DNA from: Streptosporangiaceae bacterium
GTDB taxonomy: Bacteria; Actinomycetota; Actinomycetes; Streptosporangiales; Streptosporangiaceae
Direction: 5' to 3'
Assembly: GCA_025964715.1 (NCBI GenBank)
Contig: JAOPYH010000050.1
Location: forward strand, 1-43,135
Length of the DNA: 43,135 nt
In this document: positions 34,382-43,135 of the stretch, piece by piece
Position numbering within the stretch: the stretch's first letter is position 1
Layout: each line of letters begins with the position of its first letter
Notes under the pieces: generated by a model
The model's database searches: none
What the model was told of the DNA's origin: nothing
The model's input: only the letters and a program-made list of their open reading frames with translations
Program-made: the position numbers and the translations under genes

Positions 34382-36955
34382 TCACGGCGCGGAGATGCGC
34401 CACAGCCCGCGCCCGTGCGTCGCGACCAGGAGAGTGTCGCTCGAAGGAGAGAGGGCCAGGTCGGCGGCGACGGAGTGCGGCAGGCCGTGCCCGAGCCGGG
34501 ACCAGCGCGTCGGCCTGCTGGTGTCGGAGACATAGACCAGGTGGTCGGTGGCCAGGACAAGGTGCCCCTTCCACACGACCAGGTCGTCGCCGGGCACGTC
34601 CGGAAGGCTGCCGCTGATGTCGGTCCAGGTCGTGCCGCCGTTCGTGGACTCGAACACGTGCCCGACGCCCCCGCCCGGAATCCAGTGCCTGGAGTAGCCG
34701 CTGAAGACGGCGTACACATGGGCGGGATTCGCGGGATCACTGGTAAGGGCGGCGACGTAGCGGTTCGGCAGGTTGGATGCCGTGATCTTGTGCCAGCTGC
34801 CGCCGTAGTTCGTGGCGAGGCCGCGGACGAAACCGGAGCCGTTGTCGTCCAGCGGGTTGCACGGCCCGCACCAGCCCGCGTAGCTCACCCCGTGGTTGGT
34901 CTCCACCGCCGTCACGGAGCCGTCCGCACCGGTGTCGTACACCGGTTTCCAGTCGCACGTCGGCCCCTCGCAGACGGTGTCGAAGCCCTTGGCCGACTCC
35001 CAGACATAACGGCCGCCGGTGATCCAATGATTGAGGTCCGTCACGTCGTGCCTGAACGGGGCGATGAACCGGGGGTTGGGATCACAGCCGGGGAGCGTGG
35101 CGTTCCACGCGCAGGCGGGAGAGATCAGGCGGAACGCCGGCGTGGTGCCGTCCGAGCGGCCGCCGTTGGAGGTGACGGCGATCGATGCGCTGGTGTACTC
35201 CACCGCGGCCCGGTCGGAGTTGGCCGGGTCGACCAGGACGTCCCCGCCGTCGCCGCCGAAGGGTGAGACCATCGCGGGAGAGCGCCCTGGCAGGAAACTC
35301 GTGCCGTTGTCCTGCATGCCTCCCCAGATCCCGGTGCCACCGTGGGGATCGTGGCCGGTCTCCGCGTAGTAGTACTGCAGGGTGTGCAGGTCACGGTTCA
35401 GGTCCGTCCAACCCGCGACGGTACTGGTGGACGTGTCGCGGGACCACACACCGCCGTCATTGCCGGCGTACAGGGTGCCGTTGTCGGTGATCGCGATGCC
35501 GTGCTGGTCCGGGTGGGTGGTCAAGGGGCATGTGCCCCGCCCGGACGGGGTGTAGCACTGCGGGACGAGGTTCCAGTACGGGCCGATGGCGTGCCAGGTC
35601 TGACCGCCGTCGCGGGTCTCGTAGATCTCTTCCAGGCCGAGATAGACGTGCTTGCGATCGCGCGGATCCACCTGAATGTACTGGTCGTACCAGGTCTGGA
35701 TTCCGGGCTCATAGGTCGAAGGAAAGGACAGCGCCGATCCGGACTGCGCGAGCTTGGCGGCGTCGGCGACCTGCGTCCACGGGCCGCGCGGATCACCGCC
35801 GGCGGAGAGGTACACGCCCTTCAGGACCGTGCTCTGGGCCGGGGCGGGCGGCCCGCTGTTGGTGTACTTCGGCGACTGGACCACGGCGTACAGCCCGTCG
35901 CCCTTCGGCGTGTAGGCCAGGCTGGTCCTGCCGATGTCGCTGTTGTCCAGGCCTTGCGGCGTGATCCGGGTGAAGCTGCCGGGCCCACCTGATCCGGTGG
36001 ACAGGTAGAACCCGTTATAGGCCGAGCCGCCGCGCCAGCCGAGTACTGCGAGGACGTTCTGGCCGCCACTGCCGGGCCGGATGGCCACGTCGGTGATGAA
36101 GGACGTCTGGTACGGCGAGTCTGTGGGGTTCGGGTCGGGCTTGAGGACGAGCCGCCACGGCGTGGCCTGGCGGTCGTGACGACCACGCCGCCACAGCCCC
36201 CGGCTCGTCGCGGCGAAGATGTAGCCGTCGCTCGCGGTGACGCGGAAGGTCAGTCCGTTCTGCAGCTCCGCGCCGCCGACCTTCTGGAAGCTGTCGCCGT
36301 GGTCGGCCGAGCGCCAGACTCCCTGGCCCGCGTAGGAGTCGGAGCTGGTGTTGGCCTCCCCCGTGCCGACCCACACGGAATGGTCGCCGGGATCGACCCA
36401 CAGTGCGCCGACCGAGGCCGTCACCTGATGCTGGAAAGCCGGGCGCCAGTGCTTGCCCCCGTCGCGGGAGGTCCATACGCCGCCGTCGGCGAATCCGGCG
36501 TACACCCAGTGGCCGTCGACCGCCAGCGCGGTCGAGCGGCCGGACACCAGACCCCAGCCCGCTCCGTAGTTGGACCAGACCGGATCGGCGTAACGGGGAT
36601 CGTCGTTGTTGTAGGTGCCGGTTGTCACCTGCGACCAGCTGCCGCCGCGTACCGGGAGCCGTCCGGCCTGCGCGTCGGCGGCGGCGAGCGCGGCGCCGGG
36701 TACCTGCAGGCCGGGAGAGGTCCGGGCCTCCGACCACTGCATGCTGCCCTCGAGCACCTCGCTGCCGGTCTCCGCTCCCCTGTCCGCGGCATTGGTGCGC
36801 TGGTGGCTCAGGCTGAGGCGATGGTTCGCCGCGAACTGCCGCTCGGCAGCCGCGGGCCGCGAGGGCTTCGGAGATGGCGAGGCGATGCCTGGCATGGCCC
36901 CGCCGACTAGCGTTGTGGCGGCAACGACCGATATGAACAGACGTCTGTGTCGCAT
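34382..36955 (-). CDS. Secreted BNR/sialidase-fold (sortilin-like) multi-repeat protein
   Basis: This 857-residue exported protein has a signal peptide (MRHRRLFISVVAATTLVGGAMPGIA), a low-complexity stretch, and then many BNR/Asp-box-like repeats (GVWTSRDGGKHWRP, GVWRSADHGDSFQKV, IYETRDGGQTWHAI, VFESTNGGTTWTDI). These form one or two beta-propellers of the sialidase/Vps10 fold, as in xyloglucanases and photosystem assembly factors. Catalytic residues cannot be assigned. ATG 36955 has GGAAGG upstream and begins the signal peptide; the open frame further 5' has no signal. It likely binds or degrades a polysaccharide outside the cell. It is divergent from the sirtuin gene. Confidence 0.88.
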   Translation of the reverse strand: MRHRRLFISVVAATTLVGGAMPGIASPSPKPSRPAAAERQFAANHRLSLSHQRTNAADRGAETGSEVLEGSMQWSEARTSPGLQVPGAALAAADAQAGRLPVRGGSWSQVTTGTYNNDDPRYADPVWSNYGAGWGLVSGRSTALAVDGHWVYAGFADGGVWTSRDGGKHWRPAFQHQVTASVGALWVDPGDHSVWVGTGEANTSSDSYAGQGVWRSADHGDSFQKVGGAELQNGLTFRVTASDGYIFAATSRGLWRRGRHDRQATPWRLVLKPDPNPTDSPYQTSFITDVAIRPGSGGQNVLAVLGWRGGSAYNGFYLSTGSGGPGSFTRITPQGLDNSDIGRTSLAYTPKGDGLYAVVQSPKYTNSGPPAPAQSTVLKGVYLSAGGDPRGPWTQVADAAKLAQSGSALSFPSTYEPGIQTWYDQYIQVDPRDRKHVYLGLEEIYETRDGGQTWHAIGPYWNLVPQCYTPSGRGTCPLTTHPDQHGIAITDNGTLYAGNDGGVWSRDTSTSTVAGWTDLNRDLHTLQYYYAETGHDPHGGTGIWGGMQDNGTSFLPGRSPAMVSPFGGDGGDVLVDPANSDRAAVEYTSASIAVTSNGGRSDGTTPAFRLISPACAWNATLPGCDPNPRFIAPFRHDVTDLNHWITGGRYVWESAKGFDTVCEGPTCDWKPVYDTGADGSVTAVETNHGVSYAGWCGPCNPLDDNGSGFVRGLATNYGGSWHKITASNLPNRYVAALTSDPANPAHVYAVFSGYSRHWIPGGGVGHVFESTNGGTTWTDISGSLPDVPGDDLVVWKGHLVLATDHLVYVSDTSRPTRWSRLGHGLPHSVAADLALSPSSDTLLVATHGRGLWRISAP

Positions 36956-37131
36956 CGACTGGCCTTCCCCATGGAGATCAACAGACCACGACGAACGGAT
37001 CCTAGAACCCGGGTGATCTTCGCGGAAGAGGTGCAATCGGCCATGATCGGTCAACAGACCAGCGTCGGCTTCGAAAGCCATGCGATCACCCCGGGCGCGC
37101 CGAGGGTACGGAGGTCAGGCACCATGGAGCG

Positions 37132-38019
37132 ATGACTTGGGCGGTAGAGGAGGGTCTCGGGCTGGGCGCGTTGCCCGACCCGTCCGGTGTGTTCACCAGC
37201 CCCGCGTTCGAAATCCTCGTTGATCTCATCGGGGACGGCGACGTGGTGATCCTGAGCGGGGCCGGCCTGTCGACGGAGTCCGGCATTCCCGACTACCGAG
37301 GGGAGAGCGGGCGCAGGCGGCGGGCCGAGCCGATGACGTACCAGACGTTCGTCGGCAGCGCCGCGGCCCGCCGGCGGTACTGGGCGCGCAGCCACCTGGG
37401 ATGGCGGCACGTCGCCCAGGCCATCCCCAACAGCGGCCACCGCGCCGTCGCGGAGCTGCAGCGCCGCGGGCTGATCGCCGGGATCATCACCCAGAACGTC
37501 GACGGCCTGCACCAGGCGGCCGGCGCGCAGCAGGTGATCGAGCTACACGGCAGCCTCGACCGGGTCACCTGCCTTTCCTGCGCTGAACGTACCTCCCGCC
37601 AACTGCTCCACGAGCGGCTGCGCGCGGCCAACCCCGACTGGCACCCCCGGGCCGGCGCGATCAACCCGGACGGCGACGCCGTCCTGGCCGACGACCAGAT
37701 CGACGGCTTCCACATCGCCGACTGCCACAGCTGCGGGGGCCTGCTCAAACCCGACGTGATCTTCTTCGGCGAGAACGTTCCGCGACCTCGTGTCCAGGTG
37801 TGTTACGAGTTGACCGAGCGCGCCAACACGCTGCTGGTTCTCGGATCCTCGCTGACCGTGATGTCCGGCTACCGGTTCGTACGCCACGCCACCAAATTCG
37901 CCATACCGGTCGCGATCATCAACCAGGGCTCGACCCGAGGCGACACCGACGCCCTCCTGACCCTCGACACCCCGCTAGGCCCGACCCTCACCGGACTCCT
38001 CGCAGGTTTCCGCGGATAA
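37132..38019 (+). CDS. Sir2 family NAD-dependent protein deacylase (sirtuin)
   Basis: This 295-residue complete sirtuin removes acyl groups from lysines with NAD as co-substrate. The NAD-binding GAGLSTESGIPDYR (43-56), TQNVDGLH (120-127), catalytic H139 (ELHG) and the zinc cysteines C147, C150, C198 and C201 are all present. The STESGIPDYR variant and the long loop between zinc pairs resemble the class II (SIRT4-like) group. A single domain with no fused effector argues for metabolic regulation rather than NAD-depleting antiphage defence. The ATG at 37132 is the first good start; its Shine-Dalgarno is weak. Confidence 0.93.
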   Translation: MTWAVEEGLGLGALPDPSGVFTSPAFEILVDLIGDGDVVILSGAGLSTESGIPDYRGESGRRRRAEPMTYQTFVGSAAARRRYWARSHLGWRHVAQAIPNSGHRAVAELQRRGLIAGIITQNVDGLHQAAGAQQVIELHGSLDRVTCLSCAERTSRQLLHERLRAANPDWHPRAGAINPDGDAVLADDQIDGFHIADCHSCGGLLKPDVIFFGENVPRPRVQVCYELTERANTLLVLGSSLTVMSGYRFVRHATKFAIPVAIINQGSTRGDTDALLTLDTPLGPTLTGLLAGFRG

Positions 38020-38132
38020 CTCCACGTCCTCCAATGTGATGTTGCCGGCGGCGAAGAGCCGGTCCCCAAAGCCGATGAACGTCAGGGCCGCTGGTCGAAG
38101 GCGGTAGCGAGCGAGTTCGCAACGTCGGCCAT
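38020..38132 (-). pseudogene. Possible frameshifted gene remnant after the choline dehydrogenase gene
   Basis: ATG 38132 on the minus strand, with AGGA 8 bases upstream and 27 bp after the GMC oxidoreductase stop, opens a 16-codon frame (MADVANSLATAFDQRP) that ends in TGA at 38082. A one-base frame change just before the stop lets reading continue for about 35 more codons (LTFIGFGDRLFAAGNITLED and onward), with protein-like composition, into the 3' end of the sirtuin gene, ending with a TAG at 37976. This may be a broken fifth gene of the choline operon. I do not recognise the family. Confidence 0.3.
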
Positions 38133-38159
38133 GATCCAAATCCTGTTCCGTCTCAGACC

Positions 38160-39839
38160 TCAGGAAGCGGGCGATGCGCCCGTCTGCGTTTCCCTACGGT
38201 GCCGGTAGAACGTCGTGTTGTCCGGCCGAAGCGGGGTGTTGCCCAGGATCAGGTCCGCGGCCTTCTCGGCCACCATCATCACCGGCGCGTAGATGTTGCC
38301 ATTGGTGATGTAAGGCATGACCGAGGCGTCGGTGATCCGCAGTCCCTGCAGACCGTGCACGCGCATGCTGGTGGGATCGACGACGGACATCGGGTCCGTG
38401 CCCATCCTGGCGGTGCAGGACGGGTGCAAAGCCGTCTCGCCGTCGCGGGCGACCCAGTCGAGGATCTCCTCGTCGGTCTGCACACCGGGTCCAGGTGAGA
38501 TCTCTCCGTTGTTGAACTCCTCCATCGCGGGCTGGTTGAGGATGGTGCGGGAGACGTGGACGGCCTCCACCCATTCGCGGCGGTCCCGCTCGGTGGACAG
38601 GTAGTTGAAACGCAGCGCCGGGTGCTCCCCCGGGTCCCTGGAGCGAATCTTCACGCTGCCACGGGTGTCGGAGTACATCGGTCCGACATGGACCTGGTAG
38701 CCGTGGTCGCCGTCCGGCGCGGAGCCGTCGTAGCGGATCGCGATCGGCAGGAAATGGAACATCAGGTTCGGGTAGTCCACATCGGAGTTGCCGCGTACGA
38801 AGCCGCCTCCCTCGAAGTGGTTGGTCGCGGCGGGACCGGAACGCAGGAAAAGCCATTGCGCGCCGATGAAGGGCCGCTTCCACTTCGCCAGCGCCGGTTG
38901 CATCGAGACCGGCTTCTTGCATCCGTACTGAACGTAGACCTCAAGGTGGTCCTGGAGGTTCTCTCCGACACCGGGCAGGTCCGCCACCACCTCGATGTCC
39001 AGCGCCCGCAGCTCGCGAGCGTTGCCGACACCTGACAACTGCAGCAGCTGCGGGGTGTTGATCGCGCCGCCACAGAGGATGATCTCCTTGCCGTACGCCT
39101 CCTGCGCGCGGCCGTGGCTCCGCCGATACTTGACGCCCACTGCCCGCGTGCCGTCGAAGAGGATCTGCGTGGCCAACGCCCGCGTCCGCACCGTGAGGTT
39201 CGGCCGGCGCATCACCGGATGCAGGTAGGCGCGCGCGGCGGAGAGCCGCCGACCCCGGTGAACGTTGCGGTCGAAGGGCGCAAAGCCCTCCTGCCGGTAG
39301 CCGTTGACGTCGTCGGTACGCGGGTAGCCGGCCTGCTCCGCGGCGGCGAAGAATGCTTCGAACAGCGGATTCGTGGCCGGCCCGCGTTCCAGCACCAACG
39401 GGCCCGCCTGGCCGTGGAATTCGTCGTCGCCGGCCAGGCAGTTCTCCATGCGCTTGAAGTAGGGCAGGCAGTGCGCGAAGTCCCAGCTCTCCATGCCGGC
39501 GTCGGAGGCCCAGCGCTCATAGTCCAGCGGGTTGCCGTGCTGGAAGATCATGCCGTTGATGCTGCTGGACCCGCCCAGAACCTTGCCGCGCGCGTGGTGG
39601 ATCCGCCTCTGGTGCATGTGCGGTTCCGGTTCGGAGCGGTAACCCCAGTCATAGAACTTGCTACCGATGGGGAAGGTCAGCGCGGCCGGCATGTGGATGA
39701 AGACGTCCCATGGATAGTCCGGCCGACCGGCTTCGAGCACCAAAACCTTCTGGGAGGCGTCCGCCGACAGCCGGTTGGCCAGTGCGCTACCGGCGGACCC
39801 TCCGCCGACGATGATGAAGTCGTACTGTGCCGTGCTCAC
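38160..39839 (-). CDS. betA: GMC-family choline dehydrogenase
   Basis: This 559-residue FAD-dependent glucose-methanol-choline oxidoreductase is of BetA type. It oxidises choline (or a related alcohol) to betaine aldehyde. FAD-binding GGGSAG (12-17), the GMC signature [15 protein letters not shown], and the catalytic pair H472 ([11 protein letters not shown]) and N515 ([11 protein letters not shown]) are visible. The GTG start at 39839 overlaps the permease stop (GTGA, 39836-39839). The betB-like gene is two genes upstream in the same operon, which supports the choline assignment, although other alcohols such as ethanolamine derivatives or polyethylene glycol are handled by close relatives. 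Confidence 0.88.
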   Translation of the reverse strand: MSTAQYDFIIVGGGSAGSALANRLSADASQKVLVLEAGRPDYPWDVFIHMPAALTFPIGSKFYDWGYRSEPEPHMHQRRIHHARGKVLGGSSSINGMIFQHGNPLDYERWASDAGMESWDFAHCLPYFKRMENCLAGDDEFHGQAGPLVLERGPATNPLFEAFFAAAEQAGYPRTDDVNGYRQEGFAPFDRNVHRGRRLSAARAYLHPVMRRPNLTVRTRALATQILFDGTRAVGVKYRRSHGRAQEAYGKEIILCGGAINTPQLLQLSGVGNARELRALDIEVVADLPGVGENLQDHLEVYVQYGCKKPVSMQPALAKWKRPFIGAQWLFLRSGPAATNHFEGGGFVRGNSDVDYPNLMFHFLPIAIRYDGSAPDGDHGYQVHVGPMYSDTRGSVKIRSRDPGEHPALRFNYLSTERDRREWVEAVHVSRTILNQPAMEEFNNGEISPGPGVQTDEEILDWVARDGETALHPSCTARMGTDPMSVVDPTSMRVHGLQGLRITDASVMPYITNGNIYAPVMMVAEKAADLILGNTPLRPDNTTFYRHRRETQTGASPAS

Positions 39840-41410
39840 AGGGACCCCTCAGGGATTGCAGCGGAAACGGGGTTATCGGCGCGACTGTGGGCGCCGGCCC
39901 AGGCGTGGCGTCGCAACAGCAACAACCCGCCGCCGATGGCGATGATGAGGGCGGTGGTCAGCAGCGCACCCCACTGGAAGTACCAGTGGTCCTTGCCGTA
40001 GACCTCCGCGCGCGGCCAGAGCAGGTTGACGGTCATGGCCAGGCCATAGAGGACGGCGACCGCGTTCACCACGGTGCCGAAGCGGCTCAAGCGGAAGTAG
40101 GGACCATGGCCTCGGCCGGGCCATTGCCGGCGCAGCCGACGCAGCAGCATCGGCCCGGTGACCAACAGGTAGGGGATGTAGAACAAAACGATGGCCGTAG
40201 AGGTGAGGACGAAGAACGCTCGCTGGTTGCCGATGTTGAGCACCAGCACCGCGATGGTGAGGGCGCCTGTGATCAGAGCCGGCGCGATCGGGGTCTTCGA
40301 CCGGGGAGAGACCTTGGCCAGGGCGTGCGCGAAAGGCAGCCGGCCGTCGCGGGCCATCGCGAAGAACATTCGGATCGCGGCCGTCTGGACGGCGAGGCAG
40401 CAGACGGTGATCGCGATCGCCGAGCATACGAGGAACGCGTCGCCGAGCCCCGTGCCCAGAGTCGATTTCAGCAGATAGGGCATCCCGGAAATGCCCAGCT
40501 GTTTGTCATGGATGTCGCCGACCGCCATCATGCCGATGAGCATCAGCAGGCCACCCAGCACAAAGGCCGCGGTCAGCGCGCGGAGGATAGCGCGGGGCGC
40601 GTGGCGACGAGGTTCGACGGTCTCCTCCGCCAGCGAGCCGGCCGTGTCGAAACCGTAGAAGACGTAGGCGCTCATCAGCGATGCCACCATGAACGCACCG
40701 AGGTAGCCCAAGGAATGGCCGGACCCGGTGCCGTTGGTCTCGAGCACGACCTGCGGCCCGCGGCGGATGTGCACCGCCAGCGCGATGATCAGGAGGATGA
40801 TGCCACCGAGCTCGACCGCGACCCCGAAATTGTTTATTTTGGCCATCGCCTTGACGCCGACGATGTTCACGATCGTGGTGAACACCACCAGTCCCAGGGC
40901 CAGGACGATGGCGTTCTTGGCGCCGTCAGGCGTCGACGTGCTCCCCACGTCCGCGGCACCGCCGATGACCTCGAACCCCGGCCACACCTGCGGCAGGATT
41001 ATTTGGTAGGCCACCGCCACCGCGGCTGCGGTCACGACGGCACCAATGACCATGATCCAGCCGGTGAACCACGAGGTCACGGGGCTGGCGATGTGCTTGG
41101 ACCACTGATAGACCGACCCGGCGAGAGGGACCTGACCCGCCATCTCAGCAAAGCACAACGCCACGGCGAGTTGCCCCAGGAACACCAGCGGCCAGGTCCA
41201 GATGAACGCGGGACCACCGGATCCGAAGCCGAAGAAGAAGAGCTGAAACACTCCGGTCATAATGGAGATGTAGCTGAAACCGGATGCGAAGCTGGAGAAT
41301 GATCCGAGCGAGCGCTCCAATTGCTGTCGATAACCGAACCCGGCCAAATCGGCACTGTCACTATTCGGTCGTCGGGCCTCTTCGGACAGTGATTCGCCAC
41401 GGACTGCTAT
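39836..41410 (-). CDS. APC family amino acid/polyamine permease
   Basis: This protein of about 524 residues has twelve membrane helices and belongs to the amino acid-polyamine-organocation superfamily. The segment [41 protein letters not shown] is typical of its choline/amine-linked branch. It likely imports the substrate of the neighbouring dehydrogenases. The start is a problem. After the BetB stop at 41439 a strong AAAGGAG lies near 41418-41424, but the in-frame codon at the right distance is ATA (41410); the next in-frame candidates are CTG (41389) and a TTG further in, and no ATG or GTG occurs in frame before the first helix. Either a rare start codon is used or the sequence has a local error. 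Confidence 0.8.
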   Translation of the reverse strand: MAVRGESLSEEARRPNSDSADLAGFGYRQQLERSLGSFSSFASGFSYISIMTGVFQLFFFGFGSGGPAFIWTWPLVFLGQLAVALCFAEMAGQVPLAGSVYQWSKHIASPVTSWFTGWIMVIGAVVTAAAVAVAYQIILPQVWPGFEVIGGAADVGSTSTPDGAKNAIVLALGLVVFTTIVNIVGVKAMAKINNFGVAVELGGIILLIIALAVHIRRGPQVVLETNGTGSGHSLGYLGAFMVASLMSAYVFYGFDTAGSLAEETVEPRRHAPRAILRALTAAFVLGGLLMLIGMMAVGDIHDKQLGISGMPYLLKSTLGTGLGDAFLVCSAIAITVCCLAVQTAAIRMFFAMARDGRLPFAHALAKVSPRSKTPIAPALITGALTIAVLVLNIGNQRAFFVLTSTAIVLFYIPYLLVTGPMLLRRLRRQWPGRGHGPYFRLSRFGTVVNAVAVLYGLAMTVNLLWPRAEVYGKDHWYFQWGALLTTALIIAIGGGLLLLRRHAWAGAHSRADNPVSAAIPEGSL

Positions 41411-41438
41411 GGCAGGCTCCTTTGTTGGTTGAATTACC

Positions 41439-42908
41439 TCAGCCGGAGAACCAGCGCATCGGCTCCGGGTCAATGTTGTGATAGATGTGCTTTTTCTCCT
41501 GATACTCCTCAAGCCCAGATGGACCCAGCTCGCGGCCGATTCCGGACTTGCCAAATCCACCCCATTCGGCCTGCGGGAGATAAGGATGGAAATCATTGAT
41601 CCACACCGTCCCGTGACGCAACGCCGCCGCCACGCGCTGCGCTCGGCCCGCATCGGACGTCCACACCGCACCGGCCAGTCCGTAGTCGGTGTCGTTGGCG
41701 ATCCGGAGCGCCTCGTCCTCGGTGCCGAACCGCTCCACGGTCACCACCGGCCCGAACACCTCCTCCCGTACGATCGCCATGTCGCCGGTGCAGTCGGCGA
41801 ACACGGTCGGGCGGAGGAAGAAGCCGTCGGCCAGCGCGGGCTCTGCCGGGCGCACGCCGCCGGCGAGCAGGCTCGCGCCTTCGGCGACGGCCCGTTCGAT
41901 GTGGCGCTCGACCTTGGCGCGGTGCGCGGCGGACACCAATGGCCCGCATTCGGCGTCAGGATCCAGGCCGCTGCCCAGCCGGATCCGGTCGGCGCGGGCG
42001 GCGAGTTCGCTGACGAACCGGTCGTGAATCTCCTCCTGCACGATCAACCGGGAGCCGGCCGAACAGACCTGGCCGGAGTGCAGGAACGCAGCGGTGAGCG
42101 CGTAATCGAGAGCGGTGCCGAAGTCGGCGTCGGCGAATACGACGTTGGGGTTCTTCCCTCCCAGTTCGAGCGCGACGCGGCGGACGCCCTTGGCGGCGGA
42201 GGCCATGACCTCCTCGCCGGTCGCGAGCCCGCCCGTGAAGGAGATGAGGTCGACGCCGGGGTGGTCCACCATAGCCCGCCCCACGATGTCGCCCCGGCCG
42301 AGCAGGAGGTTCACCACGCCCGCCGGTACGTCCGCCCGCTCGATCAGCGCGACGAGCGCGATCGTGGTGAGGGGAGTCAGTTCACTGGGCTTCATCACGA
42401 CCGTGTTCCCGGCCGCGAGCGCGGGGGCGAGCTTCCACGAGATCTGCAGCAGCGGATAGTTCCACGGCGCGATCAGCGCACAGACACCGACCGGTTCGTG
42501 CACGACACGGCTGAGCACGTTCGGGGTTCCGGCATCGACCACCCGCCCGGCGTGGGTGCCTGCGAGGCCGGCGTAGTAGCGGAACACCGCTGTCACGTCG
42601 TCGACGTCGGCGCGGCCCTCCTTGAGTGTCTTCCCGGTGTCGAGACTCTCGGCCCGGGCGATTGACTCCCTGTCTTGCTGCAGCAGATCCGCGATCCGCG
42701 AGAGCGTACGCCCGCGCTCCCCCGCAGGCGTACGGGGCCAAGGACCCGTGTCGAAGGCGACGCGAGCGGCGGCCACCGCGCGCTCCACATCCTCAGCGGA
42801 CGCCTCGGCCACTGTTTCGAGCACACTGGCGTCAAAGGGATTGAAGGTCGGCGATGTCGCACTGGACGAGGAAGCGCTCCACATCCCGTCGATGTAGAGG
42901 TCCTTCAT
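41439..42908 (-). CDS. betB: Betaine aldehyde dehydrogenase-like aldehyde dehydrogenase
   Basis: This 489-residue NAD(P)-dependent aldehyde dehydrogenase oxidises betaine aldehyde to glycine betaine if the assignment is right. The catalytic set is N150 (APWNYPL), E248 (ALELGGKNP) and C282 ([12 protein letters not shown]), and the length is standard. ATG 42908 has GGAGG 7 bases upstream. It is the first gene of the operon that continues with the APC permease and the GMC dehydrogenase. Related gamma-aminobutyraldehyde or other amine-aldehyde dehydrogenases share these motifs, so the substrate is inferred from the operon. Expression should be governed by the promoter and palindrome at 42951-42980. 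Confidence 0.88.
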   Translation of the reverse strand: MKDLYIDGMWSASSSSATSPTFNPFDASVLETVAEASAEDVERAVAAARVAFDTGPWPRTPAGERGRTLSRIADLLQQDRESIARAESLDTGKTLKEGRADVDDVTAVFRYYAGLAGTHAGRVVDAGTPNVLSRVVHEPVGVCALIAPWNYPLLQISWKLAPALAAGNTVVMKPSELTPLTTIALVALIERADVPAGVVNLLLGRGDIVGRAMVDHPGVDLISFTGGLATGEEVMASAAKGVRRVALELGGKNPNVVFADADFGTALDYALTAAFLHSGQVCSAGSRLIVQEEIHDRFVSELAARADRIRLGSGLDPDAECGPLVSAAHRAKVERHIERAVAEGASLLAGGVRPAEPALADGFFLRPTVFADCTGDMAIVREEVFGPVVTVERFGTEDEALRIANDTDYGLAGAVWTSDAGRAQRVAAALRHGTVWINDFHPYLPQAEWGGFGKSGIGRELGPSGLEEYQEKKHIYHNIDPEPMRWFSG

Positions 42909-42950
42909 CTGCGTTCCTCCCAGATTTACCGGCGTGCCCGCTTGCGTACA

Positions 42951-42980
42951 TGTGTACACAATCGGCGTAACGGTCGTCAA
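42951..42980 (-). promoter_or_regulatory. betB operon promoter overlapped by a 10-bp palindromic operator
   Basis: On the minus strand TTGACG (42980-42975) is a near-consensus -35. Eighteen bp later TACACA (42956-42951) can serve as -10, with transcription starting near 42944 and a leader of about 36 nt. The -10 is embedded in a perfect palindrome, TGTGTACACA (42951-42960), a likely repressor site. GntR-family regulators often bind TGT(N)ACA-type palindromes, but no regulator gene is in view. Confidence 0.55.
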
Positions 42981-43135
42981 TCCGCCCGTTGCGACACGAT
43001 GAGCGGTAAGGATAGAGGGCCGCGGCTCCACGCTCGTGCATGGCCGCCGGATGCCGCCACTATCGGAAGGTGCGGTTCCCGGCCCGTTTCCCGTCCCTTC
43101 CGTCGGTGTCACTTCGCGCTCACTGGCTAGATCAC

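Noticed and set aside
37132..38019. Sirtuin as an antiphage effector linked to the caspase module.
   Set aside because: It is a single-domain, complete deacylase with zinc cysteines, separated from the module by a terminator and a convergent secreted-protein gene; no SLOG, TIR or Argonaute partner is present.

Overview
The window is high-GC DNA with strong GC bias at third codon positions, frequent GTG starts, 4-base ATGA/GTGA gene overlaps and hairpin terminators that often lack a U-tract. Together with large LuxR-family (LAL) regulators, F420-type luciferase-like oxidoreductases, a csp/DEAD-box pair and an EACC1/caspase module, this points to a filamentous actinomycete. A Streptosporangiales-like genome (Nonomuraea/Streptosporangium type) is my best guess, but this is inference from gene content only. 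I see no rRNA, tRNA, CRISPR array, integrase or transposase.

Layout. (1) 0.2-6.1 kb: two tandem, translationally coupled LAL ATPase/LuxR regulators preceded by a beta-carbonic anhydrase, all on the minus strand. (2) 6.2-12.6 kb: a compact minus-strand cytochrome P450 operon in the order ferredoxin, ferredoxin reductase, NAD-dependent beta-hydroxyacid-type dehydrogenase, carboxymuconolactone-decarboxylase-like protein, P450. All four junctions overlap. A TetR regulator lies upstream, nested inverted repeats sit at the operon promoter, and a divergent amidase follows. (3) 12.6-20.5 kb: an RNA/cold-shock and stress block with two DEAD-box helicases, a YihY-type membrane protein, a GAF protein, a cold-shock protein with a structured leader, an N-terminally truncated isochorismatase-fold gene, and an SDR-DUF2867 fusion. 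(4) 20.7-30.2 kb: mixed metabolism and envelope genes. These are a stand-alone NuoF-like flavoprotein with a coupled 78-residue partner, a luciferase-like oxidoreductase, a STAS protein, an SPW membrane protein, a tandem SagB-type nitroreductase, a zinc metallopeptidase, a secreted DUF6454-like protein, a DUF429 protein and an MFS exporter. (5) 30.7-34.3 kb: a candidate conflict/programmed-death module. It has a short leader ORF, an EACC1-like adaptor, a membrane-anchored caspase-like protease carrying a canonical EF-hand loop and an extracytoplasmic YVTN beta-propeller, then a COG4705-type membrane protein. (6) 34.4-43 kb: a secreted BNR/sialidase-fold protein, a sirtuin, and a choline/betaine-type operon (aldehyde dehydrogenase, APC permease, GMC choline dehydrogenase) with a promoter overlapped by a perfect 10-bp palindrome.

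How the genes work together. The P450 block forms a self-contained electron chain (NADH to FAD reductase to 3Fe-4S ferredoxin to P450) with two accessory enzymes under probable TetR control. The choline block would import an amine and oxidise it in two steps to the acid. The most interesting unit is the EACC1-caspase pair. Its single transmembrane helix should put the propeller outside the cell and the protease inside, which suggests a surface-triggered, possibly calcium-tuned suicide or defence switch.
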